A stretch of DNA of 11,927 nucleotides from an uncultured Sutterella sp. (GTDB lineage: Bacteria; Pseudomonadota; Gammaproteobacteria; Burkholderiales; Burkholderiaceae_F): contig CAKQON010000057.1 in assembly GCA_934255515.1 (NCBI GenBank), forward strand, positions 1 to 11,927, read 5' to 3'. The notes under the pieces were generated by a model. It saw only the letters and a program-made list of their open reading frames with translations, did not search any database and was not told the origin of the DNA. Made by a program: the position numbers and the translations under genes. Below are positions 6,278-11,927 of the stretch, one piece after another (the stretch's first letter is position 1; each line of letters begins with the position of its first letter).

Positions 6278-9013
6278 TCAAGCGGAAAAGGCTGCGGAGG
6301 AAGCTCCGGCTTTTTCAACCCTCACTGCGCAAACCTTGTATTCCGGCGTGGAGCAGATGTTGTCGAGCGCGGCCTTCGTGAGCCAGTTGCAGTTGCCGTC
6401 CTGGAAGTGGAAGGGCATCCAGGTCTCGCCCGCATTGGTCTTCCCGGAGACGTGCGCCACCGATTCGATCCTGCCGCGGCGGGAGCTCACGACGACGCGG
6501 TCGCCGTCGGCAATGCCGAGGTTCGCCGCATCCTTCGTGTTGATCTCAATGAAGGAGTGGCCCGAGATCTCGTTGATGCCCTCGGTCTTGTCCGTCATCG
6601 CGCAGGCGTTGTAGTGGTAGAGCACGCGCCCCGTCGTCAGCATGAGCGGATAGTCGGCGTCGGGGAGTTCGCTCGATTCGCGGTAGGCCGCGGTCGAATA
6701 GCGGCCAAGCCCGCGCGTGAACTTCCCGACATGGAGGATAGGCGTGCCCGGATGGTCCTTCCCCGTGCAGGGCCACTGCAGACCCTGACCGTTCACCTCG
6801 GGGCTGTCGAGACGCGCGTGGCTGATGCCCGCGAAGGACGGCGTCACCGAGGCGATTTCGTCCATGATCTCGGCAGGCGTCAGGTGCGGCTGCGGATATC
6901 CCATGCGGTTCATGATGTCCGTAAAGATGTCCGTGTCGGCCCGGGTGCCTTCGATCGTCACCGCACGGCGGATGCGCTGCACGCGGCGCTCGGTGTTGCT
7001 GAAGGTGCCCTCTTTTTCCGCGTAGCTTCTGCCAGGCAGAACGACGTCGGCGTACTTCGCCGTTTCCGTGAGGAAGAGGTCGTCCACCACGAGGAAGTCG
7101 AGGTTCTTAAGCGCCTTGATGACGTGATGCGTGTCGGGGTCCGTGCGCACCGGATCCTCGCCGAAGATGAAGAGGCCCTTCACGGCGCCTTCGATCATCT
7201 TCGGGAAGCAGTCCGTGGCGTAGAGGCCCTTGAAGCGCGGGAGCTCCGTACCCCAGGCCTTTTCGAACTTCTCGACGATGCCGGGCTGAGCGATCTTCTG
7301 GTAGCCCGTCAGGTCGCCCGGGGACGCACCCATGTCGCAGGCGCCCTGAACGTTGTTCTGGCCGCGAAGCGGGTTGAGGCCGCAGCCCGGACGTCCGTAC
7401 TTCCCCGTCACCATGGCCATGTTGGAGAGCGCCATCACGCCTTCGGTGCCGGACGAATGTTCGGTGACGCCGAGGCAGTAGGCGATCGCAGCGCGCTTCG
7501 CTTCGCCGTACATGCGCGCCGCCGCGATCAGGTCGCGGGGATCGATGCGGCAGATTTCAGCGACGCGCTCGGGCGTATAGGCCTCAACCATTGCCTTCAG
7601 GTCCTCAAACCCTTCGGTGCGCGTGCGGATGAATTCCTGATCAATGAGGCCGTCATGAATAAGCTGACGGACGATGCCGTTCGCGAAGGCGACGTTCGTG
7701 CCCGGACGGAGCTTGAGATGAATCTGCGCGGACTGAGCAAGCCCGATGTCGCGGGGATCAACCACAATGAGCTTCAGGCCCCGGCGGATCGCAGCGCGAA
7801 GCTGCATGCCGATCACCGGGTGCGCTTCCTCGGGGTTCGAGCCCACAAGCACCACGACCTCGGCGTTTTCGCAGATGTCCGAAATCGAATTCGTCATGGC
7901 GCCCGAACCGAGCGTTCTCTGAAGACCCGCCACGGAGGGACCGTGGCAGACGCGGGCGCAGTTGTCGACGTTGTTGGTTTTGAAGACCGTGCGCGCCATC
8001 TTCTGGAGCATGTAGATGTCTTCGTTCGCGGAACGCGCGCAGGCAAAGGCTGCAAGCGCTTCGCCCCCGAACTTGTCGCGGAGTTCCGTGAACTTCTTCG
8101 CGACGAGATCAAGCGCCTCGTCCCAGGAAGCGGGTTCGAGCTCGCCCGTGACGGAGGAGCGGATGAGGGGCGTCGTCAAACGACGGTCGGATTGGACGAA
8201 GTCGAAGCTCGCCGAGCGGCCCTTCACGCAGAGGCGTCCGTGGTTCGAGGGTCCGTCCGCCGCTTCCGTATCGACGATGCGGCCGTCCTTCACGATCAGG
8301 TCGTACTGGCAGCCCGTCGCGCAGTGCGGACACGTCGTGCGGACCTTCTTGATTTCCCACGAGCGGTAGGCGCGGCGGCGCTTCATCGTGATGGCGCCCG
8401 TCGGGCAGGCCGCGGCGCAGGCGCCGCAGGATTCGCAGTTCGTGCTCTTCCAGTCCCTGCCGAAGGGCGCGAGGATCGTCGTGCGAAGGCCCGCCTTGCC
8501 GGAGACCAGCGTGTGGTTCCCGGCAGCGTTGTTGCACGCGCCCACGCAGCGCTGGCAGCGGATGCAGAGCGACGGATTGAAGGCGATGAAGGGGTTGTTG
8601 TCGAGGATCTCGCCCGATGCCGGCGTCACTTTGAAGGGCGACGTTTCGACGCCGAGTTCGCGGCAGCGGTCCTGGAGCTCGCAGCTTCCGTTCTTCGTGC
8701 AGCTGAAGCAGTACTGGGTGCTGTTCAAGCCGTGCTCGGCGATGATGAGCTGAAGCGCCGTGCGGCGGGCCCGGTCGATCGCTTCCGAACGGGTCTTCAC
8801 GACCATGCCGGGGTGCGCGAGCGTATTGCAGGAGGAAACGAGCCCGCTCACGCCTTCGACCTCCACCACGCAGAGGCGGCAGGAGCCGATATTGCTCACG
8901 TTCTTCAGGTAGCAGAGGGTCGGGATGTGAATGCCGGCGGAACGCGCCGCATCAAGAAGCGTTGCGCCCTCTTCGACCGCGATCGTGCGACCGTCCATCG
9001 TAATGTCAAACAT
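6278..9013 (-). CDS. fdhF: Formate dehydrogenase alpha subunit, NuoG-like N-terminus, molybdopterin enzyme
   Basis: This 911-residue catalytic subunit is predicted to interconvert formate and CO2 at a Mo or W bis-pyranopterin centre in the cytoplasm. In order it shows a [2Fe-2S] domain (C34, C45, C48, C62), a NuoG-type His-Cys cluster (H94, C102, C105, C111), two ferredoxin-like [4Fe-4S] motifs (C150/153/156/160 and C193/196/199/203) and the cofactor-proximal cluster (C228, C231, C235, C262, followed by VKGR). The large molybdopterin domains come next. The active-site block NCARVCHGPS (351-360) places Cys356, codon TGC at 7946-7948, where some relatives use selenocysteine, followed by the conserved His357. 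Late cofactor-binding blocks such as GRPGCGLNPLRGQNNVQGAC (540-559) are intact. No Tat signal is seen. The ATG at 9011-9013 has GGAGG seven bases upstream. The gene overlaps the end of the upstream flavoprotein gene by eight bases. A NuoG-like relative with another substrate is possible but less likely. Confidence 0.9.
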   Translation of the reverse strand: MFDITMDGRTIAVEEGATLLDAARSAGIHIPTLCYLKNVSNIGSCRLCVVEVEGVSGLVSSCNTLAHPGMVVKTRSEAIDRARRTALQLIIAEHGLNSTQYCFSCTKNGSCELQDRCRELGVETSPFKVTPASGEILDNNPFIAFNPSLCIRCQRCVGACNNAAGNHTLVSGKAGLRTTILAPFGRDWKSTNCESCGACAAACPTGAITMKRRRAYRSWEIKKVRTTCPHCATGCQYDLIVKDGRIVDTEAADGPSNHGRLCVKGRSASFDFVQSDRRLTTPLIRSSVTGELEPASWDEALDLVAKKFTELRDKFGGEALAAFACARSANEDIYMLQKMARTVFKTNNVDNCARVCHGPSVAGLQRTLGSGAMTNSISDICENAEVVVLVGSNPEEAHPVIGMQLRAAIRRGLKLIVVDPRDIGLAQSAQIHLKLRPGTNVAFANGIVRQLIHDGLIDQEFIRTRTEGFEDLKAMVEAYTPERVAEICRIDPRDLIAAARMYGEAKRAAIAYCLGVTEHSSGTEGVMALSNMAMVTGKYGRPGCGLNPLRGQNNVQGACDMGASPGDLTGYQKIAQPGIVEKFEKAWGTELPRFKGLYATDCFPKMIEGAVKGLFIFGEDPVRTDPDTHHVIKALKNLDFLVVDDLFLTETAKYADVVLPGRSYAEKEGTFSNTERRVQRIRRAVTIEGTRADTDIFTDIMNRMGYPQPHLTPAEIMDEIASVTPSFAGISHARLDSPEVNGQGLQWPCTGKDHPGTPILHVGKFTRGLGRYSTAAYRESSELPDADYPLMLTTGRVLYHYNACAMTDKTEGINEISGHSFIEINTKDAANLGIADGDRVVVSSRRGRIESVAHVSGKTNAGETWMPFHFQDGNCNWLTKAALDNICSTPEYKVCAVRVEKAGASSAAFSA

Positions 9014-10844
9014 ACTGAATCCTCCCGCCCGCGGCAGCACCCGCGCCGAAGCAGTCGCAGCGCAGACAGCGGCTGCATTCCTGAACGGCTTCTTCCCTGC
9101 TCATCCCGAGCTCGACGTCCTTGAAGTCGCGCTTGCGGAACTTCACCGGACGCTCATTGATGTTGACGCGCCCCATCGGGGTGCGGTTGTTGGCCTTCGG
9201 AGCCGGCGCCGTGACGCCGCAGTCGAGAATGTGGTGGTAGCCGAGCATCTCGTCGATGTTGCGCGCAGCGGCCTTGCCCGCGCCCACGGCGCGGATGACG
9301 GTGGTCGGTCCGCTCTGGCAGTCTCCGCCCGCATAGACGTTGGGAAGACCCGGAACCTGCAGGAACTCGTCCGTGACGAAGGCGCCCCACTTGACGGGCA
9401 TGCCGAATTCCTCAAAGGGCTTCGTGACGACGTCCTGACCGACGGCGGCGATGATGAGGTCGGCTTCGAGGCGTTCCGTTTCCTTGTCGGCTTTGGCAAC
9501 CCCCGGACGACCGCGCGAATAGGCGCCGATCTTCTGGGGCTGCATGATGAGCGCCCTGCAGCATCCGTTTTCGTCGGCTTCGACGGAAACCGGGGCTTCG
9601 AGCGTCAGCATTTCGACGCCCTCGGCAATCGCCGCGTGAATTTCTTCCTTCAGTGCCGTCATGTCGTCGATGCGGCGGCGGTATACGAGATTCACTTCGT
9701 CCGCGCCCGCGCGCACCGCCGTGCGCACGCAGTCCATCGCTACGTTGCCGCCGCCGATAACGGCGATCTTCTTCCCGCGGTAGTCGGGATAGACGTCGTC
9801 GCCGATCGCGCGGAGCATTTCAACCGCCGAGATGACGCCCTTCGAATCCATGCCGGGGAGCTTCAGGCCCTTCGCCGAATGCGCGCCGATCGCCACATAG
9901 ACCGCGTCGCATTCCTTCGAGAGGGCCTTCATCTCCTCCGTGCCGATCGAGGCGTTCGTGACGACTTCAATGTCGCCCGCAGAAAGAATGGCGCGGATGT
10001 CTTCATCGAGGCGCTCGCGCGGGAAGCGGTAGGCGGGAATGCCGTAGCGCATCATGCCGCCCAACTTGTCGCGCGCTTCAAAGACCTTCACCTTGTGGCC
10101 CATGAGGGCGAGATAGTAGGCGCAGGTGAGCCCGGAGGGGCCGGCGCCGATCACGGCGATGGTGTGGCCCGTGGGAGGGAGCGCCTTTGGAACCGGAACC
10201 GTGTCGGCAGCAGCGCCGTCGACCGCATACTTCTTGATGCCGCGGATGTTGATGGGCGCATCAATGAGGGTCCTGCGGCAGCGCTTTTCGCAGGGGTGTT
10301 CGCAAACGAACCCGCAGGCCGTCGGGAACGGATTGTCCTTACGGATCAGGGCCACGGCTTCGGCAAACCGACCTTCGCCCGCGAGCGCAATGTAGCCCGG
10401 CACATCCACGTGCGCGGGGCAGAAGGTTTCGCAGGGAACGGACTGGGAAATCCCCTTCTGGCACGCATGCGCCTCGATGTGGCTCCGGAATTCGTCGGAG
10501 AAGCGCTCGATGCCGTCGAGCACCGCCTGAGCGGCGTCCCAGCCGATTGCGCAGTCCGAACCGTCGCGGATCACTTCGGCGAGCGACTTAAGCGCCTCGA
10601 GGTCGTCAGGCTCCGCCTTGCAGGCGGCGATGCGGCGAAGGATTTCCGCGAGCTGCGGCAATCCGTCGCGGCAGGGCACGCACTTGCCGCAGGTCTGAAG
10701 GAGCGAAGCGTCGAGTTGACTCAGGAGCAGCGTTATGGCGCACTGCCCCGGAGGCGTGGCTTCAATGCGGCGCATGAAACCCTGCATGGTCTCCTCATTG
10801 CGCGCATCAGTCACGGCTGGCGGACGGATGGATAGACGTGTCAT
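9006..10844 (-). CDS. NADPH-type flavoprotein (GltD/NfnB-like) with N-terminal NuoF iron-sulfur domain; Fdh beta subunit
   Basis: This 612-residue protein should carry electrons between the formate dehydrogenase catalytic subunit and NADP(H). Residues 45-125 match only the C-terminal cluster domain of NuoF: TCGKCVPCRDG gives C52, C55 and C58, and SDCAIG gives C98. The NuoF FMN/NADH part is absent. A GltD-like Fe-S region follows (C128, C138, C142; then C177, C181, C185, C189). The FAD site is VIGAGPSG (231-238). The second nucleotide site is VIGGGNVAMD (362-371) with VYRRR (387-391), whose arginines favour NADPH over NADH. AGGDCQSGPTTVIRAVGAGK (505-524) is the conserved FAD-side block, and a Cys-rich tail (C590, C593, C596, C598) ends it. 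The ATG at 10844 is preferred, preceded by an A/G-rich AAGAAAGAAA; GTG at 10895 lacks a ribosome site. ATG at 10787, with GAGGAG three bases before it, is a real alternative that would remove 19 residues. Moorella FdhB has the same domain plan; SfrB of Geobacter is another related role. Confidence 0.85.
   Translation of the reverse strand: MTRLSIRPPAVTDARNEETMQGFMRRIEATPPGQCAITLLLSQLDASLLQTCGKCVPCRDGLPQLAEILRRIAACKAEPDDLEALKSLAEVIRDGSDCAIGWDAAQAVLDGIERFSDEFRSHIEAHACQKGISQSVPCETFCPAHVDVPGYIALAGEGRFAEAVALIRKDNPFPTACGFVCEHPCEKRCRRTLIDAPINIRGIKKYAVDGAAADTVPVPKALPPTGHTIAVIGAGPSGLTCAYYLALMGHKVKVFEARDKLGGMMRYGIPAYRFPRERLDEDIRAILSAGDIEVVTNASIGTEEMKALSKECDAVYVAIGAHSAKGLKLPGMDSKGVISAVEMLRAIGDDVYPDYRGKKIAVIGGGNVAMDCVRTAVRAGADEVNLVYRRRIDDMTALKEEIHAAIAEGVEMLTLEAPVSVEADENGCCRALIMQPQKIGAYSRGRPGVAKADKETERLEADLIIAAVGQDVVTKPFEEFGMPVKWGAFVTDEFLQVPGLPNVYAGGDCQSGPTTVIRAVGAGKAAARNIDEMLGYHHILDCGVTAPAPKANNRTPMGRVNINERPVKFRKRDFKDVELGMSREEAVQECSRCLRCDCFGAGAAAGGRIQYV
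9021..9025 (-). promoter_or_regulatory. Ribosome binding site of the formate dehydrogenase alpha gene
   Basis: On the minus strand this reads GGAGG, seven bases before the ATG at 9013. It lies inside the last codons of the upstream gene and decides the start in favour of MFDITMD over the nine-residue longer in-frame reading. Confidence 0.8.
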
Positions 10845-11395
10845 TTTCTTTCTTGGCGTTTTGCTCTCCGCATGCGGGCTGAGGACTTCTCTCACGAAGT
10901 CATCACCAGTACGGGAAGGATTGATGGGTCTTGTTTATTAGTGTTATCCCTAGCTATTTCTTGTCCGTTGATTCTAGCGTTTTCCCTTCCTCTCCTGAAG
11001 AGGTATTGAAGATTCAACGCGCGATCATTTGAAAAAATTCACTAGCGCCGGATATGAATATACATTTCGCAATCGCCAGAATTCTGTTTGCAGACTTCGC
11101 CTGTGAATCAGGGATCCGCAGAGTTTTAATCGGCCTACGGAACCTGAGGTTTATGCATCTTTGCGTCATGCATAGACGCTTAATAACCGAACCGTAATTG
11201 GCGAAGTCAACCGGGCGGATAGTTCCCGCCTTATCGGCACGGTAGATGCCTTGCAATAGATTGAACAACCTTCGGCTCAACCGCTTCCGCTGCGATGACT
11301 CCTTCCGGCCCGCCATCAGCATTGAGCATGGGCGTCTTCAAGCCGGGTAAAGAAAGCCTCTGAATGATGCAGGGGGAGATCGGCCTCATCAGAAT
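10845..11395. other. Non-coding or degraded region between Fdh operon and ATPase remnant
   Basis: About 550 bases, AT-richer than the core, with no gene I can support. A minus-strand frame of 102 codons (11014-11322) begins without a ribosome site, has an unusual composition and matches no family I know. Short conceptual pieces in the other frames, such as one reading GLKTPMLNADGGPEGV near 11300-11345, hint at decayed coding sequence but are interrupted by stops. Visible structure includes a palindrome TTGAAGATTCAA at 11006-11017, a five-base stem GCGTC/GACGC around ATGCATA (11163-11179), and a weak stem GGCGG/CCGCC at 11214-11230. The left part should hold the promoter of the formate dehydrogenase operon. 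Confidence 0.5.
10971..10999 (-). promoter_or_regulatory. Candidate sigma-70 promoter for the formate dehydrogenase operon
   Basis: Read on the minus strand, TTCAGG (10994-10999) and TAGAAT (10971-10976) are separated by 17 bases. The -10 matches consensus at five of six positions; the -35 is weak. Transcription would start near 10964, giving a leader of about 120 bases before the ATG at 10844. The region is AT-rich compared with the genes, as expected for a promoter. Other AT-rich hexamers nearby could serve instead. Confidence 0.3.
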
Positions 11396-11785
11396 TCAGA
11401 GGAGCGCCGCCATGTAGTATGGGAAAAATTGGACGCCCGCTTCCATTTTCGTTTTCCCATGGTGAAGAACGATCGGCGCATCAATATGTTTCCCGTAGAT
11501 TTCTTTGAAGCGCACCAGCGATTTGATGGATGACGACGACGAAGACTTCACTTCGATCGAAACGATCTTTTTGCCCTTCCGGATCAAAAAATCAATCTTA
11601 ATTTCCGTCTTCCTCGTCTTCTCATTCCGGCGCGCATAGAAAAACGGACGATGACCGTTCGCCTTGAGGCACTGCGCGAGCGTCGTTTTCCCGACGCGCC
11701 TGGCGCCCTTGAGAAAAAGCGCGTACTTTGGCGCGAACGCTTCCTTCCAGTGAAGCATCTCCGAATAGATTTTTCTCTCAAACAT
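11396..11785 (-). pseudogene. AAA ATPase / DUF4143 protein with large internal deletion
   Basis: The 129-residue frame joins the two ends of a family whose members are usually about 400 residues or more. Residues 1-41 are the normal N-terminus, with ERKIYSEMLHWKEAFAPKYA followed by Walker A GARRVGKT (27-34). From about residue 47 the sequence is that of the extreme C-terminal nuclease-like domain: FFYARRNEKTRKT, then IDFLIRKGKKIVSIEVKSS with the D65...E78-x-K80 pattern, ending FPYYMAALL as family members do. Walker B, the sensor motifs and the whole middle are missing, so ATP hydrolysis is not expected. The joint lies near position 11650 and is in frame. The ATG at 11783-11785 is chosen because AGGTGG lies just upstream and MFERK is the usual family start. 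The intact family is abundant in gut bacteria and archaea, and its function is poorly known. The frame is open, so a short product might still be made. Confidence 0.8.
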
Positions 11786-11874
11786 CCGTCCCACCTGTCC
11801 TGATGAAAGCCCCGGTCTCAAGCGCTAACGTTCACTGCAGAACATCTACCATTATTAACATAGGCACAAAATAG

Positions 11875-11903
11875 TTGACAAGCGGCTACGGTTATGTTAT
11901 AAT
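11875..11903 (+). promoter_or_regulatory. Perfect consensus sigma-70 promoter
   Basis: TTGACA at 11875-11880 and TATAAT at 11898-11903 are both perfect and lie exactly 17 bases apart. The predicted transcription start, six to eight bases after the -10, is 11909-11911. This coincides with an ATG at 11910-11912. Such an ideal promoter usually needs repression or belongs to a small constitutive module. Confidence 0.9.
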
Positions 11904-11920
11904 TGATAAATGAGTTATGT
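11891..11920 (+). repeat. Direct repeat GTTATGT around the -10 box and start codon
   Basis: GTTATGT occurs at 11891-11897 and again at 11914-11920, 23 bases apart, one copy abutting the -10 box and one just after the start codon. The spacing is close to two helical turns, so the pair could be an operator read from one face of the DNA. The repeat is short and the region is AT-rich, so chance is not excluded. Confidence 0.3.
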
Positions 11921-11927
11921 AGATAAA
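11910..11927 (+). CDS. Start of an unidentified gene, probably leaderless, cut by window end
   Basis: Only six codons are visible, reading MSYVDK. There is no ribosome site, but the ATG falls on the predicted first transcribed base of a perfect promoter, which is the arrangement of a leaderless gene. The N-terminus is reminiscent of AbiEi-type antitoxin regulators, which often open with a Met-x-Tyr-hydrophobic-Asp/Glu-Lys stretch before a winged helix. Six residues cannot support a family call, so this is only a guess. Confidence 0.45.

Noticed and set aside
6224..9124. A 966-codon open frame on the plus strand opposite the formate dehydrogenase alpha gene
   Set aside because: It is the antisense shadow of a gene with clear cofactor and cluster motifs. 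Its translation is Arg/Ala/Val/His-rich with no recognisable domain. Strong GC-rich codon bias removes antisense stops.
9133..10460. Irregular first Fe-S motif in the GltD part (C128, C138, C142 instead of four closely spaced cysteines)
   Set aside because: Fused relatives of GltD commonly keep only the C-x3-CP part of this motif as far as I recall, so it is not clear evidence of a damaged cluster.
8931..10835. A 634-codon plus-strand frame opposite the flavoprotein gene
   Set aside because: Same antisense artefact; the minus strand carries FAD, NADP and Fe-S motifs and ribosome sites.
10940..10955. A partial match to the I-SceI homing site (TAGGGATAAC on the minus strand)
   Set aside because: Only about the first ten to eleven bases of the 18-base site match, and no homing endonuclease gene is present.
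11014..11322. A 102-codon minus-strand frame
   Set aside because: No ribosome site, no recognisable family and a mixed composition in a region of broken genes; kept only as part of the unexplained stretch.
1..11927. CRISPR arrays, tRNA or rRNA genes
   Set aside because: No regularly spaced repeats and no tRNA- or rRNA-like sequence was seen on either strand.

Overview
The window is mostly GC-rich, with codon bias strong enough to leave very long open frames antisense to the real genes. It carries a YbhGFSR-type ABC export operon and a two-gene NADP-type formate dehydrogenase locus. This gene content suggests a proteobacterium, possibly an anaerobic gut betaproteobacterium of the Sutterellaceae. 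That placement is inference from gene style; there is no rRNA or marker gene here to fix it. AT-richer ends with broken genes flank the compact GC-rich core.

Layout from left to right. Positions 1-233 hold the C-terminal end of an IS630-type transposase, broken by an in-frame stop. A GNAT-family N-acetyltransferase follows on the minus strand (306-836). Then comes a tightly coupled plus-strand operon (1109-6182): periplasmic adaptor (ybhG), double-ATPase subunit (ybhF) and two ABC-2 permeases (ybhS, ybhR). A strong hairpin at 6205-6240 lies between this operon and a converging minus-strand operon and probably terminates both.

The minus-strand operon is transcribed from near 10970 towards 6278. 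It encodes a GltD/NfnB-like flavoprotein with an N-terminal NuoF-type iron-sulfur domain (9006-10844), then a NuoG/FdhA-like molybdopterin subunit with five predicted Fe-S centres and an active-site cysteine (6278-9013). Together they look like a soluble formate dehydrogenase or CO2 reductase that exchanges electrons with NADP(H), an architecture best known from the acetogen Moorella.

The right end is degraded accessory DNA. It has about 550 bases without a convincing gene (10845-11395), an AAA-ATPase/DUF4143 gene that has lost its middle (11396-11785), and a perfect consensus sigma-70 promoter (11875-11903). The expected start of that promoter falls on an ATG at 11910, which would open a leaderless gene running off the window.

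The four Ybh-like proteins should form one envelope-spanning tripartite exporter needing an outer-membrane partner from elsewhere in the genome. The two Fdh proteins should form one cytoplasmic enzyme needing molybdenum or tungsten cofactor genes from elsewhere. I see no wholly new system. The most rewarding points are the fused NADP-type formate dehydrogenase in a proteobacterium-like setting, the asymmetric ATP sites of the YbhF homologue, and the leaderless gene at the right edge.
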